64,000 nt of DNA from Pseudorhizobium tarimense (GCF_022968135.1 NZ_JALJRA010000012.1:109612-173611), one strand, 5' to 3'. Positions 18,597-27,803 are shown, counted from the stretch's first letter. Notes: generated from the letters alone by a model not told the origin. Made by a program: numbers and translations.

Positions 18597-18651
18597 GAGT
18601 TTGTGATGCCTTGCACGTTCTTAGCGTTCTTCGCAGCTGCGAAGCAACGGT

Positions 18652-19581
18652 TCAAAGCGCCTTTTCGAGTTCCGGCAGAAGGTCGAAGAGATCGCCGACG
18701 AGGCCATAATCGGCAACCTGGAAGATCGGGGCTTCTTCGTCCTTGTTGATCGCGACGATCACCTTGGAGTCCTTCATCCCAGCGAGATGCTGGATGGCGC
18801 CGGAAATGCCAGCGGCGATGTACAGGTCGGGTGCGACGACCTTGCCAGTCTGCCCCACCTGCCAGTCGTTCGGCGCATAGCCGGCATCGACCGCGGCGCG
18901 CGATGCGCCGACGGCAGCGCCAAGCTTGTCGGCGAGCGGCAGGATGACCTCCTGGAACTTCTCCGCCGAACCAAGTGCACGACCGCCCGAGACGATGATC
19001 TTGGCGGACGTCAGTTCCGGACGCTCAGACGAAGCAATTGCATCCGAGACGAAGCTCGACAGGCCAGGATTGGCCGGTGCCGGTGCCTGCTCGACCGAAG
19101 CGGAGCCTTCTTCACCGGTCGCCTGGAAGGCTGCGGTACGCACCGTGATCACCTTCTTGCCATCCGTCGACTGCACGGTTTGGATTGCATTACCGGCATA
19201 GATCGGCCGCTTGAAGGTATCGGACGAAACCACTTCGATGATCTCGGAAACCTGCATGACGTCGAGAAGTGCCGCCACGCGCGGCATGACGTTCTTCGCC
19301 GAGGCCGTCGCCGGTGCAATGATCGTGTCGTAGCCGCCGGCCAGCGAGACGATCAGATCTGCCAATGGCTCTGCAAGGTTGTTCGCAAGGTCGCCGCTGT
19401 CGGCCAGCAGCACCTTGGACACGCCGTCCAGCTTGGCAGCCGCGTCGGCCGCGCCCTGTGCGCCGGAGCCGGCAACGAGGACGTGGATGTCGCCGCCGAT
19501 TGCCTTGGCTGCCGTCAGTGCCTTGGCGGTCTGGTCGGATACGCTGCTGTTGTCGTGTTCTGCCAGAAGAAGAATGGCCAT
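18652..19581 (-). CDS. etfA: electron transfer flavoprotein subunit alpha
   Basis: This 309-residue subunit holds the FAD of ETF, which carries electrons from acyl-CoA and other dehydrogenases to ETF-ubiquinone oxidoreductase. The C-terminal FAD domain shows the [34 protein letters not shown] and [11 protein letters not shown] blocks in order. The final block [21 protein letters not shown] is split across domains as usual. It follows etfB by 24 bases with an AGGAGA site before the ATG at 19581, forming an etfB-etfA operon. Confidence 0.96.
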   Translation of the reverse strand: MAILLLAEHDNSSVSDQTAKALTAAKAIGGDIHVLVAGSGAQGAADAAAKLDGVSKVLLADSGDLANNLAEPLADLIVSLAGGYDTIIAPATASAKNVMPRVAALLDVMQVSEIIEVVSSDTFKRPIYAGNAIQTVQSTDGKKVITVRTAAFQATGEEGSASVEQAPAPANPGLSSFVSDAIASSERPELTSAKIIVSGGRALGSAEKFQEVILPLADKLGAAVGASRAAVDAGYAPNDWQVGQTGKVVAPDLYIAAGISGAIQHLAGMKDSKVIVAINKDEEAPIFQVADYGLVGDLFDLLPELEKAL

Positions 19582-19605
19582 GTTGTTGTCTCCTGTTCTT
19601 CCGGT

Positions 19606-20355
19606 TTAGAGGACGCCGGCTTCGGTCGTGAGCTTCTCGACGAGCTCGGCCACGCTTGCGACCTTGATGCCGGCCTTGCGTCCGCCCGGCTCTTCCGTCT
19701 TCAGCACCTTCAGGCGCTGCGCCGTGTCGACGCCGAAGTCGGCCGGTGTCTTCTTGTCAAGCGGCTTCTTCTTCGCCTTCATGATGTTGGGCAGCGAGGC
19801 ATAGCGCGGCTCGTTGAGGCGAAGGTCGGTGGTGACGATGGCCGGAAGCTTCACTTCCACCGTCTGTAGGCCGCCGTCGACTTCGCGGGTCACTTTGGCG
19901 GCACCGTCGCCGAGCTCGACCTTGGAGGCGAAGGTCGCCTGGCCCCACTTCAGAAGCGCGGCAAGCATTTGGCCGGTCTGGTTGCTGTCGTCGTCGATCG
20001 CCTGCTTGCCCATGATGACGAGACTCGGCGCTTCCGCTTCGGCTACACCCTTGAGGATCTTCGCGACAGCAAGCGGCTCGATTGTCTCGTCGGTCTCCAC
20101 CAGGATCGCTCGGTCCGCACCCATTGCGAGACCAGTGCGCAGCGTCTCTTCGGCCTTGGCGGGCCCAATCGAGACGACGACGACCTCTTCGGCCTTGCCG
20201 GCTTCTTTCAGCCGTAGGGCTTCCTCGACTGCGATCTCGTCGAAGGGGTTCATCGACATCTTGACGTTGGCGAGCTCCACGCCCGTCCCATCCGGCTTGA
20301 CGCGGATCTTGACGTTGTAGTCGACCACTCGCTTCACAGGCACCAGGATCTTCAT
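19606..20355 (-). CDS. etfB: electron transfer flavoprotein subunit beta
   Basis: This 249-residue partner of EtfA binds AMP and contacts the dehydrogenase. The opening [18 protein letters not shown], the [17 protein letters not shown] block and the [19 protein letters not shown] nucleotide-binding region are diagnostic, and the length is standard. An AAGGA site precedes the ATG at 20355. A 141-base spacer separates it from the rhomboid gene upstream, so the etf operon probably starts there. Confidence 0.96.
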   Translation of the reverse strand: MKILVPVKRVVDYNVKIRVKPDGTGVELANVKMSMNPFDEIAVEEALRLKEAGKAEEVVVVSIGPAKAEETLRTGLAMGADRAILVETDETIEPLAVAKILKGVAEAEAPSLVIMGKQAIDDDSNQTGQMLAALLKWGQATFASKVELGDGAAKVTREVDGGLQTVEVKLPAIVTTDLRLNEPRYASLPNIMKAKKKPLDKKTPADFGVDTAQRLKVLKTEEPGGRKAGIKVASVAELVEKLTTEAGVL

Positions 20356-20496
20356 GGGGTCCTTCCTTGACTTTTAAGAGCCGCAAGGATGCGGCCTCTC
20401 CCGTTTTTTCTCTCGTCAGTGGGCGACATGGATACCCATTTTTGTGACGATTACAACGCGGTTTTGGGCCGCATTGGCTGAGGTTTGCTCATCCGG

Positions 20497-21243
20497 CTAT
20501 GACTGCGACCGGGGTATCTGGGGCACGCTTGTCCTTGTTTCGACGGCCTTGGGGAGCACGACCTGGCGGTCGAGGAGCGGCACGCCCTTGCGACGCATCA
20601 CCACAACAAGAAAAGCACCCGCAATGATACCGCCGACATGGGCACCCCAGGAGACCATGCTGTCCAGGTTCAGCGCCAGCATGACGAACTGCTGGCCGAT
20701 CCACAGCGTAAGCGGAATGAAAGCGGGCAGCGGCAGCGGGATGCGCAAGAACACCAGAACCCAGAGCCGGACCCGCGGATGCAGGATGAAATAGGCCGCA
20801 ACCACACCGGAGATTGCTCCCGATGCGCCGATCAGCGGCCCCTCCGAGATCGGCGTTACCAGAGCATGGAAGAGGGCGCCGGCGGCAGCGCAGAGTAGGT
20901 AGAAAATCAAGAAGCGCAGGTGTCCCAGCGCATCCTCGACATTGTCGCCGAAGACCCAGAGGAACAGCATGTTAGAGGCGAGATGCCAGAAGTCCAGATG
21001 GAGAAAGGCGTAGGTGAGATAGGTCGCGCCTTCCGGGACGACGACGAAAGAGGGATCCAGCTCTGCATAGTTGAAGGCAACGGCCGGGATGAAGCCGAGG
21101 CCGAGGGCGGCCAATTCCCCTACCGCCTGGGGCGCCACCGCCGTCAGCGCCCAGAGCAACAAGTTTGCAGCGATCAGCCCGATCGTCACGTACTGAACGC
21201 GGATGTGTTTCAGCGTGTTTGCGTCATGAAGCGGGATGAACAT
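20497..21243 (-). CDS. rhomboid family intramembrane serine protease
   Basis: This 248-residue polytopic protein has about six membrane segments. The catalytic dyad is Ser141 in GASGAISG (139-146) and His202 in GAHVGGIIAG (200-209), and the HLASNMLFLWVFG block with Asn91 supplies the oxyanion-site Asn. Rhomboids cut single-pass membrane substrates within the bilayer; the target here is unknown. It lies 21 bases after the adenosyltransferase stop on the same strand, so it is likely the last gene of the SDR / twin-TM / adenosyltransferase / rhomboid row. Confidence 0.92.
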   Translation of the reverse strand: MFIPLHDANTLKHIRVQYVTIGLIAANLLLWALTAVAPQAVGELAALGLGFIPAVAFNYAELDPSFVVVPEGATYLTYAFLHLDFWHLASNMLFLWVFGDNVEDALGHLRFLIFYLLCAAAGALFHALVTPISEGPLIGASGAISGVVAAYFILHPRVRLWVLVFLRIPLPLPAFIPLTLWIGQQFVMLALNLDSMVSWGAHVGGIIAGAFLVVVMRRKGVPLLDRQVVLPKAVETRTSVPQIPRSQS

Positions 21244-21264
21244 GCCGGTTCCCTAAGTCGGCGG

Positions 21265-21837
21265 CTATCGGTTCTTTCCCGGAACCCAGAGCACGTCCGC
21301 GTTGCCGTCTTCGTTGGCATGACGGGCGGCCACAAAGAGAAAGTCCGAAAGCCGGTTGATGTACTTGAGCGCCGGTACACCGACCGATTCCTGACGCGAC
21401 AGTTCCACCATCAGCCTTTCTGCACGTCTCGATACGGTGCGCGCCAGGTGCAGTGCGGCAGCGGCGGGCGTCCCCCCCGGCAGCACGAACGAACGAAGCG
21501 GTTCGAGCGCCGCATTAAGATGGTCGATCTCGTTTTCCAGCCGCTCGACCTGCACATGGACGATCCTCAGCGGCTCATACTCGGAATTGGCCTCGACAAC
21601 AGGATTTGCAAGATCGGCGCCGAGGTCAAACAGGTCGTTCTGGATGCGCGCCAGCATGGCGTCGAGGTCGGTCATGCCGGAGGTGTGCAGCCGGGCCAGC
21701 CCTATAGTGGAGTTCGTTTCGTCAACCGTACCAAAGGCATCCACGCGCAGGTCGTGCTTGTCGCGGCGCGGGCCGCTGACCAGCGCCGTCGTTCCCGCAT
21801 CGCCCGTGCGCGTATAGATCTTGTTGAGCTTGACCAT
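21265..21837 (-). CDS. cobO: cob(I)yrinic acid a,c-diamide / cobalamin adenosyltransferase, PduO type
   Basis: This 190-residue enzyme adenosylates Co(I) corrinoids using ATP to form the adenosylcobalamin cofactor. The N-terminal ATP-binding signature YTRTGDAGTT (8-17) and the family helices with SRRAERLMVELSR and YINRLSDFLFVAARHAN are all visible. It belongs to the PduO/MMAB family rather than the CobA/BtuR family; the symbol follows common rhizobial usage and is approximate. Its ATG shares a base with the twin-TM stop (TAATG), so translation is coupled. The B12 link fits the riboswitch-controlled transporter at 54.8-58.1 kb. Confidence 0.9.
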   Translation of the reverse strand: MVKLNKIYTRTGDAGTTALVSGPRRDKHDLRVDAFGTVDETNSTIGLARLHTSGMTDLDAMLARIQNDLFDLGADLANPVVEANSEYEPLRIVHVQVERLENEIDHLNAALEPLRSFVLPGGTPAAAALHLARTVSRRAERLMVELSRQESVGVPALKYINRLSDFLFVAARHANEDGNADVLWVPGKNR

Positions 21838-22034
21838 TACCTGCCGCCGCCGGTGATCCACAGCGTCAGCATGATGAGCACGATCGCAATCGCCTGCAAC
21901 ATCAGGCGAAGCTGCATCAGCTTGTTGGACTTGTTGGCATCGGTTCCCTTCATCATGTTGAAGAGGCCACGGATGAGGACAAGAACCACGAGGCCCATCA
22001 CGATGAGGGCGAGAACGGTGGTGAAAGTGGACAT
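21837..22034 (-). CDS. small twin-transmembrane protein
   Basis: This 65-residue protein consists of two membrane segments (about 4-22 and 43-60) joined by a short charged loop, MMKGTDANKSNKLMQ. The layout matches the rhizobial family named twin transmembrane protein, which has a HIG1-like hairpin and no established function. It sits directly between the SDR gene (21-base gap) and the adenosyltransferase gene (one shared base), so it is probably translated with the latter. A link to corrinoid metabolism is only positional. Confidence 0.85.
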   Translation of the reverse strand: MSTFTTVLALIVMGLVVLVLIRGLFNMMKGTDANKSNKLMQLRLMLQAIAIVLIMLTLWITGGGR

Positions 22035-22055
22035 TCGTTATGCTGCCTTGTTTTG

Positions 22056-22889
22056 TCAGTCGAGCCTACGCATCAGGCGGTAGAAGAGATCAGCGGGGAG
22101 GAGCCTTTTGAGCAGCGCGCCCTGTTTGGCGGGGGTCGTTACCAGATAATGTGGTTTGGGCCGGGCAGCGGTCAAGGCGTGCCGGAGGACATCGTAGACT
22201 GCTTCCGGGCCGAGCTTGTGACGGTTCTTCGGCCCTGTGCCAGTCAGGCGCGCAAGCTGACGCCTGTATTCCTCCCAGTGGGCCGAGTTCTCCAGATCGA
22301 TATGCTGCTCGATCTTTGCCAGCGCATTGGCCGTGAAGCGCGATTCGATCGGTCCGGGCTCGATCAGGCTGACATGAATGCCTCTCCCTTCGAGCTCCAT
22401 ACGCAGAGTCAGGGTCAGCCCTTCCAGCGCATATTTTGAGGCTGTATAGGCGCCGCGGTAGCGGTAGGGCAGCAGGCCGAGGATCGAAGAGCAATTGACG
22501 ATCCGGCCGCCGCCATGAACCCGCATGAGCGGAATGATCCGCCGCGTCAGGTCGTGCCAGCCGAAGAGGTTCGTCTCGAATTGCTCGCGTAGAACCTCCG
22601 TCGCCAGATCCTCGACAGCTCCGGGCTGGCCATAGGCACCGTTGTTGAACAGGGCGTCGATCCGCCCGCCGGTCCGGTCTCGGACCGCCTCGACGAGAGC
22701 GGCGATGGATGGGGTGTCGGTGTAATCCATCAGCAGCGCCTCGATGCCTTCTGCTTCGAGCGGCGCCAGATCTTGCGCCTTCCGGACCGTTGCAAACACC
22801 CGCCATCCGTCGGCGTTCAGCCTGCGTGCACAATGGGCGCCGATGCCGGATGAGCAGCCGGTGACGATGATGTTCTTGCGATGCGGCAT
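22056..22889 (-). CDS. SDR family NAD(P)-dependent oxidoreductase
   Basis: This 277-residue classical short-chain dehydrogenase has the cofactor motif TGCSSGIG (10-17), NNGAYG (82-87), catalytic Ser134/Ser135 in NCSSILG, and Tyr148-x3-Lys152 in YTASK. The substrate is unknown. AGGGAGC precedes two adjacent ATG codons (22892 and 22889); I chose the second for spacing. It diverges from YihY and heads the leftward row through the twin-TM, adenosyltransferase and rhizobial rhomboid genes. Confidence 0.9.
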   Translation of the reverse strand: MPHRKNIIVTGCSSGIGAHCARRLNADGWRVFATVRKAQDLAPLEAEGIEALLMDYTDTPSIAALVEAVRDRTGGRIDALFNNGAYGQPGAVEDLATEVLREQFETNLFGWHDLTRRIIPLMRVHGGGRIVNCSSILGLLPYRYRGAYTASKYALEGLTLTLRMELEGRGIHVSLIEPGPIESRFTANALAKIEQHIDLENSAHWEEYRRQLARLTGTGPKNRHKLGPEAVYDVLRHALTAARPKPHYLVTTPAKQGALLKRLLPADLFYRLMRRLD

Positions 22890-22954
22890 CATTGCTCCCT
22901 GTACAAGGTGGCCGTGCATCCCATATTTCGGCAGGAGTGACAACGGAGCCGACC

Positions 22955-23905
22955 TTGGCCGAGAAAAGCAGCAGAATCCGCGGCCTCGGACTTGCCTACA
23001 AGGTGGCCTGGGATGCCTACTGCCATTTCAACGAAGATGACGGCTGGGCGCTTGCCAGCCATGTGGCGCTTTCGGGACTGCTTGCGCTCTTCCCGTTCCT
23101 GATCTTCGGAACGGCACTCGCCGGCTTTCTCGGCGCCGACAGCTTCTCCGAAACGGCGGTCCATCTCTTGTTCGACACTTGGCCGGAAGACATCGCAGCG
23201 CCCCTGTCGCGCGAAGTCGAGCAGGTGCTGACCATCCCGCGCGGCGGGCTCCTGACTTTATCGGTGCTGGCCGCCGCCTACTTCGCCTCCAACGGCGTGG
23301 AGGCTTTGCGCGTCTCGCTCAACCGCGCCTATCGCGTCAGCGAAACACGTGCCTGGTACATGACCCGTCTCGCCAGCCTCGGCTTCGTCATTGCTGTCGT
23401 CGTCATTTTCGCCTTCATCAGCACGCTGCTTGTGGCCGTTCCAGTCGGCCTTCGCTACGCTGAACGCTTCTTTCCGTGGCTAGAGTGGCTTCTTCGCGCT
23501 GCGTCCGACTGGGGCATCTACGGCACGGTGCTAGTACTGATGACGGGCCTCATCCTGTCGCACAAGTGGTTGCCGGACGGCGAACGCCGTATCGTCGACG
23601 TACTGCCGGGCGTGGTCGTCACGCTGGTCTTCTGGACGATCGGCGCGCTGATCTTCGCCTCCTATCTCTCGACCTTTGCCAACTACGCCGCCACCTATGC
23701 CGGCCTCGCCTCCGTGATGATTGTGCTGGTCTTTCTCTACATGGTCGGTGTGATCTTCATGCTGGGGGCAGAGATCAATGCGGCGCTGATGAAGTACCGC
23801 GTCTATTCCGTCGTGGTGCATGCACGCCGCAAGCGTCATGGCCATGCCGCCAGCACGATCAAGGATGCCTCAGAGCCCGACGCGACGGCGGATGTCCGCC
23901 GGTGA
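22955..23905 (+). CDS. YihY/virulence factor BrkB family membrane protein
   Basis: This membrane protein of about 316 residues has six hydrophobic segments. The family blocks are DDGWALASHVALSGLLALFPF near residues 28-48 and ASNGVEALRVSLNRAYRV, and the last helices contain ATYAGLASVMIVLVFLYMVG and the GAEINAAL motif. YihY proteins were once called RNase BN, which is now considered wrong; the function is unsettled. The start is uncertain. A TTG at 22955 has GGAG six bases upstream and is preferred; a GTG at 22937 is an alternative. The 3' end overlaps the convergent gluQ gene by 36 bases. Confidence 0.85.
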   Translation: MAEKSSRIRGLGLAYKVAWDAYCHFNEDDGWALASHVALSGLLALFPFLIFGTALAGFLGADSFSETAVHLLFDTWPEDIAAPLSREVEQVLTIPRGGLLTLSVLAAAYFASNGVEALRVSLNRAYRVSETRAWYMTRLASLGFVIAVVVIFAFISTLLVAVPVGLRYAERFFPWLEWLLRAASDWGIYGTVLVLMTGLILSHKWLPDGERRIVDVLPGVVVTLVFWTIGALIFASYLSTFANYAATYAGLASVMIVLVFLYMVGVIFMLGAEINAALMKYRVYSVVVHARRKRHGHAASTIKDASEPDATADVRR

Positions 23906-24751
23906 CGATCCGGCTTCCCGCAAGGCTGCCAGCCCCGTTGCCCCCTCGCTCTTTGAAAGTTTTCGCCCCTCTTCGTCGAGGATCAGCCGGTGATGGTGAT
24001 AGAGCGGCTGCGGCAGGCCGAGAAGTTCCTGCAGCAAGCGGTGTACGGAGGTCGCATGGAACAAATCGATGCCTCGCACGACATCGGTGACCCCTTGCAG
24101 CGCATCGTCCACCGTGACCGAAAGATGATAGCTCGAGGGTGCATCTGATCGCGACAGCACCACATCGCCCCAAGCCGAGGGGTCGGCTGTCACCAAGCGC
24201 TCCGCTCCGCCTCCTGTTTCCCGCCACGTCAACGGCTGCCCTATCCCGCAAACCGCTTTGTCCATATCCAGTCGCCAGGCATGACGGATCCCGCTGGCCA
24301 ATCGCTGCTCTCGCTCTACGTCGCTCAATTGCCGATCCCGGTCAGGATACTGCGGGGAGCCGTCGGGGTCGCGCGGCCACTCAAGGCTACTTTCCTCCCG
24401 CTCCGCCACAATTGCCTTCACCTCCCCGCGCGTCATGAAGGCGGGGTAGACCAGACCCATCTCCCGCAGCCGCTCGAGCGCCACAGCATAATCGTTGAGA
24501 TGTTCGGACTGCCGCCGCACCGGCATCTCCCAACGCAGGCCCAGCCATTCCAGGTCCCGGTAGATCGATGCCTCGTACTCAGGCGTACAGCGGGTAAGAT
24601 CGACATCCTCCATCCGCAGCAGCAATCGACCGCTGCTTTCCTGCGCCATGTCGTGGTTGAGGAGTGCGGAGTAAGCATGGCCGAGATGCAGATGGCCGTT
24701 GGGGCTTGGAGCGAATCGGAAGACGGCGCTTTGACCGGAACTGTGCAGCAT
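23870..24751 (-). CDS. gluQ: glutamyl-Q tRNA(Asp) synthetase
   Basis: This 293-residue truncated GluRS paralogue keeps the catalytic core but lacks the anticodon-binding domain. It attaches glutamate to queuosine at position 34 of tRNA(Asp). The FAPSPNGHLHLGHAYSAL block (13-30) carries the HIGH-type motif and KLSKS the KMSKS-type motif; RMEDVD and GIDLFHATSVHRLL are also conserved. The ATG at 24751, with GAAGAAAG upstream, gives the family length; the longer frame runs into the divergent glycosylase gene. It overlaps the end of yihY by 36 bases. Confidence 0.92.
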   Translation of the reverse strand: MLHSSGQSAVFRFAPSPNGHLHLGHAYSALLNHDMAQESSGRLLLRMEDVDLTRCTPEYEASIYRDLEWLGLRWEMPVRRQSEHLNDYAVALERLREMGLVYPAFMTRGEVKAIVAEREESSLEWPRDPDGSPQYPDRDRQLSDVEREQRLASGIRHAWRLDMDKAVCGIGQPLTWRETGGGAERLVTADPSAWGDVVLSRSDAPSSYHLSVTVDDALQGVTDVVRGIDLFHATSVHRLLQELLGLPQPLYHHHRLILDEEGRKLSKSEGATGLAALREAGSSPADIRRRVGL

Positions 24752-24796
24752 GCTTTCTTCTGCCACGGTTTTTCGGCAACGGCCACAGGAGAGGCG

Positions 24797-25447
24797 ATGC
24801 GCAGGATCCGCGGCGACGATGACCTTCAAATGGGCCTGCAGCATCTGCTGGAAGCCGACCCGAGGCTTATCTCCATAAGCGAGCTGGCGGGCCCCTTGCC
24901 GCTGCGTCTGATGGAGCCGGGTTTTGCCGGCCTCGCTTTCATCATCGTGTCGCAGATGATTTCGAAGGCGAGCGCCAGCGCCATCTGGGGCCGCATGTCC
25001 GCCGCCGGTCCGGTTGCCGCCGAGGCGTGGCTCGACCACTCGCCGGATGTGATCGCCGGCTTCGGCCTCTCACGTGCCAAGACCATGACGCTTGCCAGGC
25101 TCGCGACCACCGTCGCCCGATCGGACATCGACCTCAATGGCATCTGTGATGCCGATCCTCCCGATGCGATGGCAGAGCTGATGGCGTTGCCGGGCATCGG
25201 CCCTTGGACGGCGGAAGTCTATCTCATGGTCTGTGCCGGTCATCCGGACATCTTCCCATCGGGAGATGTCGCGCTGCAGGCGGCGCTGGCACGGGCGCTT
25301 CTCCTCCCGGAGCGCCCTGCGCCGCGGGCCGTCGCGCTCATTTCGGAGGCATGGCGGCCATGGCGCTCCGTCGCCGCCCGGCTGTTTTGGGCCTACTATT
25401 CGGCGACGGCGCACAAAGATGTCGCGCCCGTTTTACCTGCGGCGTGA
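24797..25447 (+). CDS. DNA-3-methyladenine glycosylase II-like (AlkA/HhH-GPD)
   Basis: This 216-residue base-excision glycosylase of the HhH-GPD superfamily removes alkylated bases from DNA. The helix-hairpin-helix LPGIGPWTAEVYL is at 131-143 and is followed by the catalytic Asp157 in IFPSGDVAL. An AFIIVSQMIS block (48-57) precedes it, as in AlkA. It lacks the N-terminal AlkA lobe, so it is the short form. CAGGAGAG precedes the ATG at 24797, 45 bases from the divergent gluQ start. Confidence 0.91.
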   Translation: MRRIRGDDDLQMGLQHLLEADPRLISISELAGPLPLRLMEPGFAGLAFIIVSQMISKASASAIWGRMSAAGPVAAEAWLDHSPDVIAGFGLSRAKTMTLARLATTVARSDIDLNGICDADPPDAMAELMALPGIGPWTAEVYLMVCAGHPDIFPSGDVALQAALARALLLPERPAPRAVALISEAWRPWRSVAARLFWAYYSATAHKDVAPVLPAA

Positions 25448-25533
25448 GCGGCCAAGTGTTAATATGGCTTCACAATTCTGTGGCATCGGACCTAATATAA
25501 AGCTGCAGATGCCGAATCGGTAAGGAGTACCCC

Positions 25534-26091
25534 TTGACGATTGCAGTTTCTCCCCAGGCCTTGCCGGCGCTCGTCCTGAACGCCGACTACCGGCCGCTGA
25601 GTTATTACCCCTTGTCGCTTTGGTCCTGGCAGGACGCGATCAAGGCCGTCTTCCTTGACCGTGTGAACATCATAGCTGAATACGAGCACTCCGTCTCCTC
25701 ACCGAGTTTCTCCATGCGGCTGCCGAGCGTGGTCAGCCTGAAGACCTATGTGCAGCCGACGCGTCATCCCGCGTTCACCCGGTTCAACGTCTTTCTTCGC
25801 GACCGCTTCGAGTGCCAGTACTGCGGCGCGCATGAGGAACTGACCTTCGACCATGTCATCCCGCGCGCCCATGGCGGCGAGACGACATGGGAGAACGTCG
25901 TTGCGGCCTGTTCGCCTTGCAATTTGCGCAAGGGTAGCAAGCTTCCGAAGCAGGCAGGCATGTTCCCGGCGCAGAAGCCCTATCCGCCGACGGTACAGGA
26001 CCTGCACAACAACGGCCGGCTCTTCCCGCCGAACTACCTGCACGAAAGCTGGATGGACTATCTCTACTGGGATACCGAGCTGCAGCCCTAA
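25534..26091 (+). CDS. HNH endonuclease family protein
   Basis: This 185-residue protein contains a compact HNH nuclease domain at about 89-135. A zinc knuckle is formed by Cys94-x2-Cys97 and Cys126-x2-Cys129, the metal-binding Asp106-His107 sits in LTFDHVIPRAHGG, and Asn121 and Asn130 complete the motif. This short form is very common and nearly invariant in alphaproteobacteria, and its role is not established; it is not associated with a restriction system here. The start is TTG at 25534, with AAGGAG six bases upstream. Its TAA shares four bases with the dsbB TAG. Confidence 0.88.
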   Translation: MTIAVSPQALPALVLNADYRPLSYYPLSLWSWQDAIKAVFLDRVNIIAEYEHSVSSPSFSMRLPSVVSLKTYVQPTRHPAFTRFNVFLRDRFECQYCGAHEELTFDHVIPRAHGGETTWENVVAACSPCNLRKGSKLPKQAGMFPAQKPYPPTVQDLHNNGRLFPPNYLHESWMDYLYWDTELQP

Positions 26092-26609
26092 ACGGCCTTC
26101 TTGCGTGCTCCTGCGAACGCGATCGCCGCAAGGATCAGGCTTGCGATCACGTTCCATCCGGCGAAGGACAATCCCAGCACGCGCAGTGAAGCCTCCGTGC
26201 AGGACGGTCCGTGAAAGGCGTTCAGGTCGTCGAGCAGGCTGCCGGCATTGGTGCTAACCCCCGGTGCGCTCGTGGCGCAGGTGGCAGGACCTTCCCAGAA
26301 ACCCCATTCGACGCCAGCGTGGTAGACGCCCATTCCGGCGCCGACCAGCATCATCATGCCGATCGCGGCGAGGAGACTGCGTATCACCCAACTTGGCAGG
26401 CGCAGCGCCGTCGCCAGCAGTGCGGCAATCCCGAGCGGGATGCTGTAGTAATAAGGATTGCGCTGCAGTAGGCAGAGCGCGCAGGGAATGTAGCCGCCGA
26501 CATACTGGAAGGCGAGCGCTCCGCCGACGGTCGCCGTCATCCCAAGCGTCACCACGCCTGCATAGAAGGCGTATCTGCGCGAAGCATCGGGTGAAAGAGC
26601 GGCGGCCAT
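26088..26609 (-). CDS. dsbB: disulfide bond formation protein B (DsbB family)
   Basis: This 173-residue inner-membrane quinone reductase reoxidises DsbA. It has four membrane helices and two redox Cys pairs: Cys43-Ala-Leu-Cys46 in the first periplasmic loop and Cys111/Cys137 in the second. CALCLLQRNPYY is the family signature. AGGAGATAAAG precedes the ATG at 26609. No dsbA is visible nearby; the tlpA gene at 17 kb is a separate thiol system. Confidence 0.92.
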   Translation of the reverse strand: MAAALSPDASRRYAFYAGVVTLGMTATVGGALAFQYVGGYIPCALCLLQRNPYYYSIPLGIAALLATALRLPSWVIRSLLAAIGMMMLVGAGMGVYHAGVEWGFWEGPATCATSAPGVSTNAGSLLDDLNAFHGPSCTEASLRVLGLSFAGWNVIASLILAAIAFAGARKKAV

Positions 26610-26744
26610 CTTTATCTCCTTCGGCAGGCGTCTGCCGTTGATCCCTTAGATCAGATCGGCGCCGGCTGTAAACGAGACAGGCGGTGCGGCAAGCTGTCCG
26701 CCCGCAACATTCGCGTGAACCTCGGCATATGAGGGTAGGTCAGA

Positions 26745-26830
26745 TGGTGCCCCGTGCCGGGATCGAACCAGCACTCCTTTCGGAACCTGATTTTGAGTCA
26801 GGCGCGTCTACCAATTCCGCCAACGGGGCA
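26745..26830 (-). tRNA. tRNA-Leu (anticodon CAA)
   Basis: The complement folds into a class II tRNA of 86 nt including an encoded CCA. The acceptor TGCCCCG pairs with CGGGGCA. The anticodon stem CCTGA/TCAGG holds the loop CTCAAAA (anticodon CAA), the variable arm is long (GGTTCC GAAA GGAG type), and the T loop contains GGTTCGATCC. The long variable arm and the CAA anticodon identify leucine, decoding UUG. Confidence 0.97.
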
Positions 26831-26847
26831 CGGAAGGTACGTGAGCC

Positions 26848-26876
26848 TCTATCATGCTGTCCCGCTCGCGTGCAAG
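26848..26876 (-). promoter_or_regulatory. sigma-70-type promoter of tRNA-Leu
   Basis: On the leftward strand CTTGCA is followed after 17 bases by GATAGA. Transcription would then begin about 10 bases before the mature 5' end of the tRNA. The elements resemble housekeeping promoters of alphaproteobacteria; the fit is good but unproven. Confidence 0.5.
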
Positions 26877-27048
26877 GCAGATCTCGCGCGATACGGCGCT
26901 CCGTCCGGTGGTGAGACAGGCTGCAGAATGACTTTAGCGTTCTCTTAACAAGTTACACCAGTACCGCTAAATGATTCGGAATCAACCTCCCGGCGACCTG
27001 CGTTGAATTGCCGCACACGCAGATGAAGAGCGGGTTCAAAAGGAGGAA

Positions 27049-27702
27049 ATGAGCATGAAAAACAGGAAAGTCATGTTCCTGGTTTCCGCCTGCCTCGTTC
27101 TGCCCGTGACCGGGCACTTACACGCGCAGGATCTCTGTGTCTCCGTCGGCGGCGCTAGCGTCGGTGTCGGAACCAGCGACGGCGTGGGCGTTAGCGCCTC
27201 CGTCGGCGGCTCCGGGTGGCGTCAATGCCGATGCAACTGTTGGGGGCAGCAGTGCTTGGCAGACGCCAATGCATCCGTTGGCGGTTCGAACGGCGTCAAT
27301 GCCAGCGCCAATTCGGTGGGGGCGGTGGCAGCCTTGCCGATGTCGACGCGTCGATCGGCGGCTCCAACGGCATCAATGCCGGGGTCAACGCAAACACCCG
27401 TGACGGCCTGGACGCCGGCGTGACTGCATCGATTGGCGGTTCGGCTGGTAGCAACACCGGCGTGGGCGTCGGCATCGGTGGCGGCACCCCGGTGGGCCGG
27501 GAACGGCGGACCGGGCGCTGGCGGTCCAGGCGTGGGTGGTAGCAATCCTGGGCTCACGCCGGCGCAACGCGAGGCCTTCGCAAACATGCCGGACGATCAG
27601 CGACGCCGACTGCTGACACGCTGCGGCGGCCTTCTCTACAGCAACGCCCATCCAGAGTTGAGAATACTCTGCCGCATGCTGCGCATGACGGCACAGCGAT
27701 AG
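27049..27702 (+). pseudogene. secreted Gly/Ser/Asn-repeat protein gene broken by about four frameshifts
   Basis: AAGGAGG precedes ATG codons at 27049 and 27055, followed by a clear signal peptide (VMFLVSACLVLPVTGHLHA). The rest is a repeat of units like ASVGGSNGVNA. Units in three different frames follow each other: SASVGGSG, then VNADATVGGSS, then DANASVGGSNGVNASANS, then DVDASIGGSNGINAG. A final frame with GLTPAQREAF and a conserved-looking Cys-containing tail runs to 27702. The frame changes fall near 27213, 27253, 27315 and 27495. The repeat pattern survives across each change, so the parent gene was one frame. Either it is recently decayed, or this GC-rich repeat was misread. I do not recognise the family. 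Confidence 0.65.
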
Positions 27703-27803
27703 TCTGCTTGACGACTGATGGGCCCAAGAGCGGCTGCGGCTGCTCCTTGTGGGCTCCCCTTCCTGATGGTAGCTGTCTCGCGGTCCGCCCTGCAAAGAAG
27801 ACC

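Noticed and set aside
25534..26091. Restriction-modification role for the HNH protein
   Set aside because: No methyltransferase or specificity gene nearby; this short HNH form is a general alphaproteobacterial core protein.
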